From Bradyrhizobium sp. AZCC 2176 (lineage in GTDB: Bacteria; Pseudomonadota; Alphaproteobacteria; Rhizobiales; Xanthobacteraceae): DNA of 64,000 bases. Positions 35,765-44,679 of the stretch are shown one piece after another. The translations under genes and the position numbers were made by a program. The stretch lies in the NCBI RefSeq assembly GCF_036924645.1, contig NZ_JAZHRX010000001.1, forward strand, positions 1,674,001 through 1,738,000, written 5' to 3'. The stretch's first letter is position 1. Every line of letters begins with the position of its first letter. The notes beneath the pieces are model-generated. The model had not been told where the DNA came from. It saw only the letters and a program-made list of their open reading frames with translations, and ran no database searches.

Positions 35765-36231
35765 GGCGCCACTTTAGCGCGTTTTTGGTACGATTCGAGC
35801 GGCTCGCTTCGATGAACAATCCTCATCCACCGCCATATTCCCGCCATGCCGGACCGGGCGCGGCGAACACGCGGGCGTGGAATGAAGCCGGTGACGAGAA
35901 TGATCGACCGCGCTGCGGCCGGCATGAAGCACGGCGTCGATGGCGACGTGGGCTTACGGTCTCAGAACGATCGCGCCGGCCGACCTTCGTGTTCGAGAAT
36001 TATGACATCTTCGGCATAGAAGGAAACCGAGCCTGGGATGTCGCCTGGTGGGCCATAACCGGACATCGGAGATGCCTTCGAGACTACGCGCCAGGCTCTA
36101 GAATTCAGGGTCGATGAGCGGGAAAAATGCTGAAAAAGTTGACGATTTTCCCAATAGTTCTGCCAAATATTGGCGTTTCGACTTCGAGGTTTACCCGACG
36201 AATTCCGACGGCTTTGCGGGGGGAGTATCTG
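35765..36231. other. Intergenic stretch, no gene recognised
   Basis: About 470 bases. Open frames exist, one with ...RPTFVFENYDIFGIEGNRAW, but there is no ribosome site or recognisable family. It may hold divergent promoters for the LolC/E-like permease and the Popeye-like gene. The last part (36120-36230) is noticeably AT-richer than the rest. Confidence 0.5.
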
Positions 36232-37059
36232 ATGAACTCGAGCAGCAACGCAGATTTTTCGACAATACTAAACCGCATTCTTGATACGGCGGCGGACAAT
36301 CTCAGGATCGCAAAGATTCTGGTTCAAATGGGTCTCGATCCCAACAACATCACCTACGATGCCCTACTCAACCGGCTGCTAGAAATTGTGCTGGCCAACA
36401 TCACGCTTGCCAATATGTTCGCTGTGATTGGTGCCACCTTTCTTGTAGCTACGTTGCTGATGCATACAATGGTGCCGCTGCGCATCGCGAACATGGTCGG
36501 CTGTACATTCTTCGTCGTCTTTGGCGCGCTCTCCGGAAGCGTCGGGACTTTTATCCTGTATCTGCTTTTCCTGCCGATCAATGCAATTCGCCTCCGCCAA
36601 ATGCTCAAACTGATCAAGAGGGCACGCATAGCCACAGAGGGCGATACCTCATTGGAATGGCTCAAACCTTTCATGACCCAGCGCAAATATCGCAAGGGCG
36701 ACAAATTGTGCAGCAAGGGCGATGCAGCCAACGAAATGTTTTTGATCATCACCGGAAAATTCCTGGTCACCGAATTCAGCGTAGAGCTTCCGCCTGGAAG
36801 TCTGATGGGCGAGCTTGGCTTCCTGACGCCGAAAAATCGACGGACGGCGACGATCGAGTGCATCGAGGGCGGTCATGTGCTGACAATTGAGTATGATAAG
36901 TTGCTGGAGATCTACTTTCAAAATCCGGAATTTGGTTATTACTTCCTCATCCTCACCAGTCACCGCCTGCTGGAGAATAATGCAAAGCTTGAAGAAATCA
37001 TCGCACAGAACAAAATCGCACCGCCGATTGCAGTCGCGAGCGGTACGGTTGAACTTTAG
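36232..37059 (+). CDS. Membrane-anchored cyclic-nucleotide-binding protein, Popeye-like (275 aa)
   Basis: The ATG at 36232 follows GGGGGGAG. Three membrane segments are visible at about residues 56-78 (ANITLANMFAVIGATFLVAT), 84-105 and 107-122, then a soluble cNMP-binding domain at about 148-250. The phosphate-binding cassette is present as GSLMGELGFLTPKNRRTATI (residues 189-208); canonical CRP-type cassettes read FGELALL...PRAATV. A C-terminal helix with HRLLENNAKLEEIIA follows. Three helices plus one cNMP domain is the arrangement of Popeye-domain proteins. There is no HTH, so it is not a transcription factor. Its codon use and lower GC differ somewhat from its neighbours. Confidence 0.8.
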   Translation: MNSSSNADFSTILNRILDTAADNLRIAKILVQMGLDPNNITYDALLNRLLEIVLANITLANMFAVIGATFLVATLLMHTMVPLRIANMVGCTFFVVFGALSGSVGTFILYLLFLPINAIRLRQMLKLIKRARIATEGDTSLEWLKPFMTQRKYRKGDKLCSKGDAANEMFLIITGKFLVTEFSVELPPGSLMGELGFLTPKNRRTATIECIEGGHVLTIEYDKLLEIYFQNPEFGYYFLILTSHRLLENNAKLEEIIAQNKIAPPIAVASGTVEL

Positions 37060-37448
37060 AGGATGCTGAGCGAACAAGCCGATGTCCGCTAATCTGATGG
37101 TCCGGCCGTGCTCCTGCCCCGCCCGCGATACGCTTTGCAGCGGCGGCCAAATACTCTCGATGTCGCAAATGGGGTCACTAACAGACATCGGCGCTCATGG
37201 CCGTGGTTGTCTGCTTTACCTCCGTGAGCAGGCATCGTCGGCTTCGCCGCCATGTCTGAGAAGTGGCACTCAACGGAGATCTTGAGCGTAACCGCCGACG
37301 TCCGTTTACACGGGTGAACCGGACATGCCGGGCCTATGCCGCAATCTCCGCCAATGACATTTCAGTGCGATGCGGAATTTGATCGCGAGCGAGGCATAGC
37401 GGACATCCCATCACCGCGCTGATCAAACCTCAAGACAACCGCGTTCAT
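37060..37448. other. Intergenic stretch bounded by an inverted repeat
   Basis: About 390 bases without a recognisable gene. GATGTCCGCT at 37081-37090 and AGCGGACATC at 37398-37407 are perfect 10-base inverted arms about 310 bases apart. The enclosed sequence has no long open frame with a ribosome site. It may be a small non-autonomous element or a decayed gene. Confidence 0.45.
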
Positions 37449-37940
37449 TCAAGCCCGGTATTGCTCGTCACTGACCTTCTCCATCCAGTCGACTGTCTTG
37501 CCGTCGAGCCGCTCCTGGACGGCGATGTGCGTCATGGCCGTGGTCGGCGTCGCACCATGCCAGTGCTTTTCGCCTGGCGGAAACCAGACGACGTCGCCCG
37601 GGTGAATTTTCTCGACGCGCCCGCCCCAGACCTGCACCCAGCCGCGGCCGGATGTGACGATCAGGGTCTGTCCCAGGGGATGGGTATGCCATGCGGTCCG
37701 CGCGCCGGGCTCGAAGGTGACACTGGCGCCGGCGACGCGCGCGGGATCTGGAGCCTGGAACAGCGGATCGACGCGCACGCTGCCGGTGAAATATTCGGCG
37801 GGCCCTTTGCCGGATGGTCGCGAGCCGCTTCGCTTGATTTCCATTGTTCCGTTCCTTGGCTTGGCCGTGACAGCCGGCATGGTACCCGCTGCCAACACCG
37901 CGAGGCCGGTGGTGGCGAGCAGGCGTCTTCGCGTGAACAT
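37449..37940 (-). CDS. Secreted cupin-domain protein (163 aa)
   Basis: A twin-arginine signal is likely ([20 protein letters not shown], with TRRRLL). The mature part is a single small-barrel cupin: metal ligands are expected in [20 protein letters not shown] (two histidines) and in [15 protein letters not shown]. Relatives include (R)-mandelonitrile lyase-like and quercetinase-like cupins. It ends shortly before the window's oxidoreductase operon (55 bases downstream of the Mo subunit) and is transcribed in the same direction, so it may work with the periplasmic aldehyde oxidoreductase. Confidence 0.85.
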   Translation of the reverse strand: MFTRRRLLATTGLAVLAAGTMPAVTAKPRNGTMEIKRSGSRPSGKGPAEYFTGSVRVDPLFQAPDPARVAGASVTFEPGARTAWHTHPLGQTLIVTSGRGWVQVWGGRVEKIHPGDVVWFPPGEKHWHGATPTTAMTHIAVQERLDGKTVDWMEKVSDEQYRA

Positions 37941-37995
37941 GGTGTGCTTCCCCTAACGTGCTTGCTTGGAGATACGTGGCCGCGCGAACCCGCGT

Positions 37996-40200
37996 TCAAC
38001 CCACGTCCGGCATTTGCTCCAGCAGCTTGTCGAGCGTGATCGGATAATCCCGGACGCGCACGCCGGTAGCGTTGTAGACCGCGTTGGCAACCGCTGCCGC
38101 CACGCCGCAGATGCCGAGCTCGGCGACGCCCTTGGCCTTCATCGGCGACGACATCGGATCGGTCTCGTCGAGGAAGAACATTTCCTGATGTGGAATGTCG
38201 GCGTGGACCGGCACCTCGTAAGCAGCGAGATCATGATTGACGAAGAAGCCGGCGCGCTTGTCGACCACGAGTTCTTCCATCAGCGCCGCGCCGACCCCCA
38301 TGGTCATCGCCCCGATCACCTGGCTGCGGGCGGTCTTGGGATTGAGGATGCGGCCGGCGGCGCACACCGCGAGCATCCGCCGCACGCGGATCTCGGCGGT
38401 CGCGGCATCGACGCCGACTTCAACGAAGTGCGCGCCGAAGGTCGATTGCTGGTACTTCCTGGCGAGGTCGCCGTACTCGATTTCGTCTTCGGCCGTGATG
38501 CCGCCATCGGCCGCGGCCTGCGCCAGCGGCACGCTGCGATTGCCCGCGCGCACCTCGCCATCGACGAACGCCGTTTCGGTGGAGTTGAATCCGAGTTTCT
38601 GCGCGATCGCCTCGCGCAGCTTGACGCAGGCGGCATAAACGCCGGCGGTGGAGTTGTTGCCGCCCCACTGCCCGCCGGAACCTGATGACACCGGGAAGGC
38701 CGAGTCGCCGAGGCGCACCTTCACCTTCTCGAGCGGCACGCCCATCATCTCGGCCGCGGTCTGCGCGATGATGGTGTAGCTGCCGGTGCCGATGTCAGTC
38801 ATGTCGGTCTCGACGGTGACGACACCTTTGTTATCGAGCCGAACCCGCGCCGCCGACTTCGTCAGCAGATTGTTGCGGAAAGCCGCGGCTGCGCCAATGC
38901 CGACTCGCCAGCGTCCGTCGCGGACCCTGCCCGGCTGCGGGTTGCGCTTGCTCCAGCCGAAGCGCTCGGCGCCGGTACGCAGGCACTCGACGAGCTGACG
39001 CTGCGAGAACGGCCGCTCCGGCTTTTCCGGATCGACCTGGGTGTCATTGAGGATGCGAAACTCGATCGGATCCATGCCGAGCTTCTCGGCCATTTCGTCG
39101 ACGGCGATTTCCAGCGCCATCATGCCCGTCGCCTCGCCCGGCGCGCGCATGGCATTGCCTTCAGCCAGATCGAGCGTCGCGAGCCGCGTGGCGGTCATGC
39201 GGTGGGCGCCGGCATAGAGCAGCCGCGTCTGGCTCACCGCGCCGTCCGCCTTGCCGCCTGGCAGATCGCCCGACCAGCTTTCATGACCGATCGCCGTGAT
39301 CTTGCCGTCCCGCGTCGCGCCGATGCGGATGCGCTGGATCGTTGCCGGCCGATGCGTGGTGTTGTTGAACATCAGGGGACGCTGCAGCGCGACCTTCACC
39401 GGCCGTTTCGCGGCGCGGGCACCGAGCGCGGCCAGCAGCGCGTCAGCGCGCGGGAACAGCTTGCCGCCAAATCCACCGCCGATGAACGGCGAATCGAGGC
39501 GAACGTTCGCCGCCTGCATGCCCAGGATCTTGGCCATCTCGGCCTTGTTCCAGGCGATCATCTGGTTGGAGGTCCATAGTGTGAGCTTGTCGCCCTCCCA
39601 TGCGGCGATCGTCGCATGCGGCTCCATCATGGCATGCGCTTCATCGGGCGTTGAGTAGCGCGCATCGAGCCGGACTGGTGCTGCCGCAAACGCAGCGGCG
39701 AAGTCGCCGACCGCGGTATCGGCAGGACCGTTCGTGATCGGATTGGGCTTTGCCGTGTTCAGCAACGAGGCGAGATCGAAGGCGCCCTTTTCGGGGGCGT
39801 AGTCGACGCGGATCAGTTGCGCGGCGGCGCGCGCCTGTTCAAAGGTTTCGGCGACGACGACCGCGATGGCCTGATGATAATGCTGGATCTCCGGACCGCC
39901 GAGCAGCACCGCCGTGTTGAGCCTGCTCTTGTCGAGCTTGCCGGCGTTATCGGCCGTGACGATGGCCAGCACACCAGGCGCGGCCTTGGCCTTGCTCAGA
40001 TCCATCCCGGCAATTCGGCCCTTCGCGATCGCCGAGCCGACCACGTAGCCATAGGCCGGGTTCGAAACGACGTCGTGGCGCTCGTAGGCATAGGGCGCCG
40101 TGCCGGTCGTCTTGAGCGGGCCATCGATGCGGCTGAAGGCTTTGCCGACGACCTTCATCTGGTCGATCGGATTGGTCGTCGCTGATGTCTCGAACTTCAT
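37996..40200 (-). CDS. paoC: Aldehyde oxidoreductase molybdenum-binding subunit
   Basis: The large catalytic subunit (734 aa) of a xanthine-oxidase-family enzyme, PaoC-like. It binds molybdopterin cytosine dinucleotide and oxidises aldehydes with water. The active-site glutamate is E694 in KGVAELGICG. Family segments include VVGKAFSRIDGPLKTTGTAP at the start, SPFIGGGFGGKLFPRADALL, MRAPGEATGMMALEIAVDEM and GSGGQWGGNNSTAG. No signal peptide is present; export is expected together with the Tat-tagged FeS subunit. It starts 3 bases after the FAD subunit. Confidence 0.93.
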   Translation of the reverse strand: MKFETSATTNPIDQMKVVGKAFSRIDGPLKTTGTAPYAYERHDVVSNPAYGYVVGSAIAKGRIAGMDLSKAKAAPGVLAIVTADNAGKLDKSRLNTAVLLGGPEIQHYHQAIAVVVAETFEQARAAAQLIRVDYAPEKGAFDLASLLNTAKPNPITNGPADTAVGDFAAAFAAAPVRLDARYSTPDEAHAMMEPHATIAAWEGDKLTLWTSNQMIAWNKAEMAKILGMQAANVRLDSPFIGGGFGGKLFPRADALLAALGARAAKRPVKVALQRPLMFNNTTHRPATIQRIRIGATRDGKITAIGHESWSGDLPGGKADGAVSQTRLLYAGAHRMTATRLATLDLAEGNAMRAPGEATGMMALEIAVDEMAEKLGMDPIEFRILNDTQVDPEKPERPFSQRQLVECLRTGAERFGWSKRNPQPGRVRDGRWRVGIGAAAAFRNNLLTKSAARVRLDNKGVVTVETDMTDIGTGSYTIIAQTAAEMMGVPLEKVKVRLGDSAFPVSSGSGGQWGGNNSTAGVYAACVKLREAIAQKLGFNSTETAFVDGEVRAGNRSVPLAQAAADGGITAEDEIEYGDLARKYQQSTFGAHFVEVGVDAATAEIRVRRMLAVCAAGRILNPKTARSQVIGAMTMGVGAALMEELVVDKRAGFFVNHDLAAYEVPVHADIPHQEMFFLDETDPMSSPMKAKGVAELGICGVAAAVANAVYNATGVRVRDYPITLDKLLEQMPDVG

Positions 40201-40203
40201 GGG

Positions 40204-41154
40204 TCAGCCCTTCGCTTCGGTCAGCACCGCGCCGAGCGTGCGCTCGGCCAGCGACAGCTTGAATGCGTTCTCGCGCGTCGGCTTCGCGTCGGCGAGCAAT
40301 TGCGCGGCGACGGCCTTGGCGCCGCGCGGCATCTGGGCCTCCGCCGCCTCGATGCGCCACGGCTTGTGGGCAACGCCGCCGAGCGCGACACGCCCGGTGC
40401 CGTCGCGCTGCACGATCGCGGCGACCGAGACCAGCGCGAAGGCGTAAGAGGCGCGATCGCGCACCTTGCGATAGGCCTGCCTGCCGCCGATGGGCCTTGG
40501 CAGCGTCACCGCGGTGATCAACTCGCCCGCCTGCAGCGTCGTCTCGATATGCGGCGTATCGCCCGGCAGGCGGTGGAATTCGGCGATCGGGATCGTTCGC
40601 GTGGCGCCGTCCGGCCGCACGGTTTCCACCACAGCATCAAGCGCGCGCATCGCCACCGCCATGTCGCTCGGATGGGTGGCGATGCAGGCTTCGCTGGCGC
40701 CTACCACGGCGTGCTGGCGGCTGAACCCGCCGATCGCCGCGCAGCCGCTGCCGGGCCGGCGTTTGTTGCAGGGCTGGTTGGTGTCATAGAAATAAGGACA
40801 GCGCGTCCGCTGCAGCAGATTGCCGGCCGTGGTCGCCTTGTTGCGCAACTGGCCCGAGGCGCCCGCAAGCAGCGCGCGCGACAGCACGGCGTAGTCGCGC
40901 CGCACGCGGCTATCAGCGGCGAGATCGGTATTGCGCACCAGCGCGCCGATCCGCAATCCGCCCTCTTGCGTCGGCTCGATTCTGTCAAGCGCGAGGCCGT
41001 TGACGTCGATCAGATGCGCCGGCGTCTCGATCTCGAGCTTCATCAGGTCGAGCAGATTGGTGCCACCGGCAATGAATTTGGCGTCCGGCTTGCGTAGGGC
41101 GGAGGCAGCAGCCTCAGCGGGGTTGCGGGCGCGCTCGTAGCTGAATGATTTCAT
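40204..41154 (-). CDS. paoB: Aldehyde oxidoreductase FAD-binding subunit with extra FeS site
   Basis: A 316-residue FAD subunit. The FAD loop [19 protein letters not shown] is near residue 28-46 and a second at [12 protein letters not shown]. The extra cysteine cluster typical of PaoB, which holds a 4Fe-4S cluster, is visible as [20 protein letters not shown] (C119, C129, C138). C158 is a possible fourth ligand. The start ATG at 41154 overlaps the stop of the FeS subunit (ATGA), so translation is coupled. This cluster distinguishes PaoABC from ordinary xanthine dehydrogenases. Confidence 0.93.
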   Translation of the reverse strand: MKSFSYERARNPAEAAASALRKPDAKFIAGGTNLLDLMKLEIETPAHLIDVNGLALDRIEPTQEGGLRIGALVRNTDLAADSRVRRDYAVLSRALLAGASGQLRNKATTAGNLLQRTRCPYFYDTNQPCNKRRPGSGCAAIGGFSRQHAVVGASEACIATHPSDMAVAMRALDAVVETVRPDGATRTIPIAEFHRLPGDTPHIETTLQAGELITAVTLPRPIGGRQAYRKVRDRASYAFALVSVAAIVQRDGTGRVALGGVAHKPWRIEAAEAQMPRGAKAVAAQLLADAKPTRENAFKLSLAERTLGAVLTEAKG

Positions 41155-41801
41155 GCCTGTCTCCCGGCAACTTCTGTGATCGCCTCGGCGATGTTGGAAT
41201 AGGCGCCGCAGCGGCAGATATTGCCGCTCATGCGCTCGCGAAGCTCGGCATTGGTCAGTTGCGCCGGCGCGTTGAGGTCGGCGCTGACATGGCTCGGAAT
41301 GCCGGCCTTGATCTCGTCCAGCACGGCAACCGCCGAACAGATCTGCCCCGGCGTGCAATAGCCGCACTGGTAGCCATCATGCTTCACGAAGGCGGCCTGC
41401 ATCGGATGCAGGTTTTCCGGCGTGCCGAGCCCTTCGATCGTCCTGATCTCGTCGCCCTCGTGCATGACCGCCAGCGTCAGGCACGAATTGATCCGCCGTC
41501 CGCCAACGATGACTGTGCAGGCGCCGCATTGGCCGTGATCGCATCCCTTCTTGGAGCCGGTGAGGTGCAGGTGCTCGCGCAACGCGTCGAGCAGCGTCGT
41601 CCGCGTGTCGAGCGCGATTTCGTGCGGCTTGCCGTTCACGCTGAAGGAGACTTTCGACATCGAGACAGCTTCGGAAGCCTGCGCAGGAACCGCGGCTGTT
41701 TGCGCATTGGCCATCGGGGGCGCTGCGCTGAAAGCCACTGATGCGGCGGTTCCCAGCAACAGTTTCCGCCGCGATAGATCGAAGTCGCTCGGACCTTGCA
41801 T
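41151..41801 (-). CDS. paoA: Aldehyde oxidoreductase 2Fe-2S subunit with Tat signal
   Basis: A 216-residue electron transfer subunit. The start at 41801 ([20 protein letters not shown]) follows GGGAA and keeps the twin-arginine motif near the N-terminus; an ATG at 41825 is also possible. Two 2Fe-2S clusters are visible: C87, C92, C95 and C107 ([15 protein letters not shown]) and C146, C149, C196 and C198 ([15 protein letters not shown]). The Tat signal exports the pre-folded complex to the periplasm. Divergent from a LysR gene. Confidence 0.93.
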   Translation of the reverse strand: MQGPSDFDLSRRKLLLGTAASVAFSAAPPMANAQTAAVPAQASEAVSMSKVSFSVNGKPHEIALDTRTTLLDALREHLHLTGSKKGCDHGQCGACTVIVGGRRINSCLTLAVMHEGDEIRTIEGLGTPENLHPMQAAFVKHDGYQCGYCTPGQICSAVAVLDEIKAGIPSHVSADLNAPAQLTNAELRERMSGNICRCGAYSNIAEAITEVAGRQA

Positions 41802-42010
41802 GTCGTGTTCCCATTTTGATGTCATTCGATGATGTTCGGCGCGACCGCGTCGGCCTCCGCATCAAGAGTCCGTAACTGCGCCACCGTTGCGGCTGTTCCT
41901 CCCCGGCGTTCACGTTTGAAAGAGCGATGCGGGAGGACTGCGCCGGCCGGCCCGCAACAAGCTAACGGCTGCCCAGGGCTTCGATTAGATGGTATAATCA
42001 GCTTGCACTT

Positions 42011-42025
42011 ATGAAATGGATTCAT
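42011..42025. promoter_or_regulatory. ATGAA-N5-TTCAT inverted repeat before the LysR gene
   Basis: The palindrome lies directly in front of the LysR start at 42028, in the region divergent to paoABC. It could be an autoregulatory site. A TATAAT at 41993-41998 lies nearby but lacks a good -35 partner. Confidence 0.35.
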
Positions 42026-42027
42026 GA

Positions 42028-42921
42028 ATGGCGCGCCAGAACATCAACGATCTGCTCGCCTTCCTGGTGGTGGCGCGGGAGAGAAGTTTTACCCGAGCGG
42101 CGGCGCAGCTCGATGTTTCCCAATCAGCGCTCAGCCATACGATCCGCGGGCTGGAGGAGCGGCTCGGCCTGCGGCTGCTGACCCGCACCACCCGCAGCGT
42201 CGCGCCGACCGAGGCGGGCGAGCGCCTGCTGCGGACGGTGGCGCCGAAGCTGGAAGAGATCGACGCCGAGCTTTCCGCCCTGACCGAACTGCGCGACAAG
42301 CCGGCCGGCACCATCCGCATCACCGCAGCCGAGCATGCGGCGGCAACGATCCTCTGGCCTGCGCTGGCAAAGCTGCTGCCCCGATATCCCGACATCAAGG
42401 TGGAAGTGAATATCGACTACGGTTTCACCGACATCGTCGCGGAGCGCTACGATGCCGGTGTTCGCCTCGGCGAGCAGGTGGCCAAGGACATGATTGCGGT
42501 GCGCATCGGCCCTGATTTCCGCATGGCGGTGGTCGGCACATCAGGCTATTTCGCTGTTCACCCCAAGCCCGCCAGGCCGCAGGACCTCGTGGCCCATAGC
42601 TGTATCAACATCCGATTGCCGACCTATGGCGGGATCTACGCCTGGGAGTTCGAGAAGCGCGGACGCGGACTGAAGGTCCGGGTCGACGGCCAGTTGGTAT
42701 TCAACAACATGGCGCTGCGGATGAACGCGGTGCTGGCCGGGCTCGGCCTCGCCTATCTGCCGGAGGACCAGGTGCAGGCGCACCTTGCGGACGGACGGCT
42801 GGTTCGCGTGCTGGCGGACTGGTGTCCGCCCTTCTCGGGCTATCACCTCTACTACCCGAGCCGCCGCCAGGTGACGCCGGCATTCACGTTACTGATCGCG
42901 GCGCTGCGTTACCGCGGCTGA
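42028..42921 (+). CDS. LysR-type regulator divergent from paoABC
   Basis: A 297-residue LysR regulator. The HTH is at residues 1-65 (MARQNINDLLAFLVVARERS, FTRAAAQLDVSQSALSHTIR). The effector domain follows (IRITAAEHAAATILWPALAK, YDAGVRLGEQVAKDMIAVRI). It resembles aldehyde- or antibiotic-responsive LysR proteins. Divergent orientation suggests it controls paoABC and perhaps itself. Confidence 0.9.
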   Translation: MARQNINDLLAFLVVARERSFTRAAAQLDVSQSALSHTIRGLEERLGLRLLTRTTRSVAPTEAGERLLRTVAPKLEEIDAELSALTELRDKPAGTIRITAAEHAAATILWPALAKLLPRYPDIKVEVNIDYGFTDIVAERYDAGVRLGEQVAKDMIAVRIGPDFRMAVVGTSGYFAVHPKPARPQDLVAHSCINIRLPTYGGIYAWEFEKRGRGLKVRVDGQLVFNNMALRMNAVLAGLGLAYLPEDQVQAHLADGRLVRVLADWCPPFSGYHLYYPSRRQVTPAFTLLIAALRYRG

Positions 42922-42941
42922 TGCGCACCAAACGGAAAAAG

Positions 42942-42975
42942 GCCGCAAGCTGAACTCGCGGCCCTCTCTCCTGGA
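42942..42975 (+). terminator. Hairpin after the LysR gene
   Basis: GGCCGC and GCGGCC arms separated by about 11 bases, followed by CTCTCTCCT rather than a T-run. It is a plausible but weak transcription end. Confidence 0.45.
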
Positions 42976-43115
42976 AGCGTTCCGATCATCAGAAATTTCT
43001 TCAAGGCGCCCTCCTCCAGCTTCCTGAAGCTTCCTGATGATGCAGCCGGCAACGCGCAGGGGGAACGATTGTTCCGTTTTTTCCCGACAATGTTCCGTTC
43101 GCCGTCCGGCGTGAC

Positions 43116-43328
43116 CTAATCCATCGACGATCCCTCCAGACTCTTGAGATATTTGAGGCCCTCAACCGCCAGAAGCTCGGCCTCGCCGTTACCGGCTTCC
43201 CATCGCTGCCGAAGGAAGCGCTTCAGTGAAGCACGCCGCGCGTCATTCTCATCGATGCCTCTGTTGATCATGCGGTAGACACTCCACGCCCGGGCGACGG
43301 CAGTCTCCACGATTTCCGGCTCAGCCAT
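43116..43328 (-). CDS. Small conserved-looking protein (70 aa)
   Basis: The ATG at 43328 follows GGAGG. The protein reads MAEPEIVETAVARAWSVYRM, with INRGIDENDARRASLKRFLR and a charged C-terminus (EGLKYLKSLEG). It is an all-helical soluble protein with no recognised family. Clear ribosome site and normal codon use support a real gene. Confidence 0.65.
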   Translation of the reverse strand: MAEPEIVETAVARAWSVYRMINRGIDENDARRASLKRFLRQRWEAGNGEAELLAVEGLKYLKSLEGSSMD

Positions 43329-43589
43329 TCGCACGCCTCCGATCGCCCCAGCGGGTTCGCATTTTGCCAAGTTTTCCCGTCAATGACCATGACGACGCCA
43401 CGAACGGCATCCTCTGCGGGAGCCGTGCGGAACACGCCGCGTGCCCGCGGTCGCGCGGCGGATCAGTCCAGGATGAAAAGGAAAGGCGGCTCGAATACCC
43501 ATTGTCATGTACTTCATGCGCGCCGGAACAAAACGTTCCACAGGGAACTTGTGCCTGACGTCGCAATCACGCGAACCGGAGGACACTGG

Positions 43590-43820
43590 ATGAGACGCAT
43601 CGTTCTGATTGGTGCTGCACTGCTTGCCTCGCTTGCCATGACCGTATCCGCTTCCGCCAGACTGGGCATGGCGCCGATGGCCGCGACGGACGGCGGAGTC
43701 ATCGAGGTCAAGCATGGACGCGGCCACGGTCACGGACACAAGCACCGGGGACGCGGGCATCATTACGGATGGTACAGGGGCCGCGGTCACCACAAATGGC
43801 GCCATCATCGCCGCTGGTAG
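43590..43820 (+). CDS. Secreted histidine/glycine-rich small protein (76 aa)
   Basis: The ATG at 43590 follows GGAGGA and opens a signal peptide (MRRIVLIGAALLASLAMTVS, cleavage near SAS-A). The mature part is short, with a C-terminal half rich in His, Gly and Arg (KHGRGHGHGHKHRGRGHHYG). Such a tail could bind nickel, zinc or other cations in the periplasm, but no function is known. No neighbours suggest a role. Confidence 0.75.
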   Translation: MRRIVLIGAALLASLAMTVSASARLGMAPMAATDGGVIEVKHGRGHGHGHKHRGRGHHYGWYRGRGHHKWRHHRRW

Positions 43821-43950
43821 GCTCTCGCTGCCTTCGCTTTCGTCATTCCCATTGCCCTGACGATACGCGAATGACAGCGATGCGAACGGTCGCGCCGCCG
43901 AGGGCGCGGCCGTTCGGTGATTATAAAGAAGGACTGATTCAACCGGCGGG

Positions 43951-44598
43951 TCAGCCGAGCCCCATCTCCACCGCGATCCGGATCAGGTCCGAATGATTCT
44001 TGGCGCCGAGCTTCTGCTTGAGCAGCGAGGTGGTGTTGGCCACCGTCTTGTAGGAAATCTCCAGCGCATTGGCGACTTCGACGATCTTGTCGCCGCGGCC
44101 CAGCAGCCGCAGGATTTCCAGCTCGCGCGCCGTCATTTGCGACGCCGGATTGGCCTTGATCGAAGCGCCTGAAAAAGTCACCGCCTCCGCCAGTTGCGGT
44201 GAAATGAAATTGTCGCCAGCGGCCACTTTGCGGACGGCCTTCACCAGCATCCTTGGATCGTCGCCCTTCGAGACATAGCCCTGCGCGCCCATCTCGATGG
44301 CGCGAACCACGAACGCCGGATCGTCATTCATGCTGAACATGATGATCCGCGCGTCCGGATCATCCTTGCGGATGCGGCGCATCAGTTCGAAACCGGAAAC
44401 ATCGGGAAGCTTGATATCGATCACCGTGACGTCGGGCTTCCTGGCGAGGTAGGCGCGATGGCCGGACTTGGCGTCAGTAGCCTCCTCGATCTTCACGGTG
44501 TTGTCCGACGCAAACAGCGACCGGCAACCCGACAGCACCACCGGATGGTCGTCGACGATCAGGACCTTCGTTGCCGATTTGGCGGAATTCTGCATCAT
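43951..44598 (-). CDS. NarL/LuxR-type response regulator (215 aa)
   Basis: A response regulator, divergent from the histidine kinase at 44680 and very likely its partner. Receiver domain: DD pair in VLIVDDHPVV, phospho-acceptor D61 in VTVIDIKLPD, and lysine in GYVSKGDDPR. LuxR HTH at about residues 152-212 (MTARELEILRLLGRGDKIVE, then VANALEISYKTVANTTSLLK). The start is the ATG at 44598, with a second ATG next to it. Target genes are unknown. Confidence 0.92.
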   Translation of the reverse strand: MMQNSAKSATKVLIVDDHPVVLSGCRSLFASDNTVKIEEATDAKSGHRAYLARKPDVTVIDIKLPDVSGFELMRRIRKDDPDARIIMFSMNDDPAFVVRAIEMGAQGYVSKGDDPRMLVKAVRKVAAGDNFISPQLAEAVTFSGASIKANPASQMTARELEILRLLGRGDKIVEVANALEISYKTVANTTSLLKQKLGAKNHSDLIRIAVEMGLG

Positions 44599-44679
44599 CC
44601 AACCCCTTTCGGGAATAAATAGGCGGTTGGCGACATTTGGAAAGAGAAATCTTGAGTTGCGGGGATTAGAATATTCAAT

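Noticed and set aside
35728..36117. Possible 129-residue protein between the LolC/E permease and the Popeye-like gene
   Set aside because: No ribosome site, no known family, and the start overlaps the permease gene; kept as intergenic.
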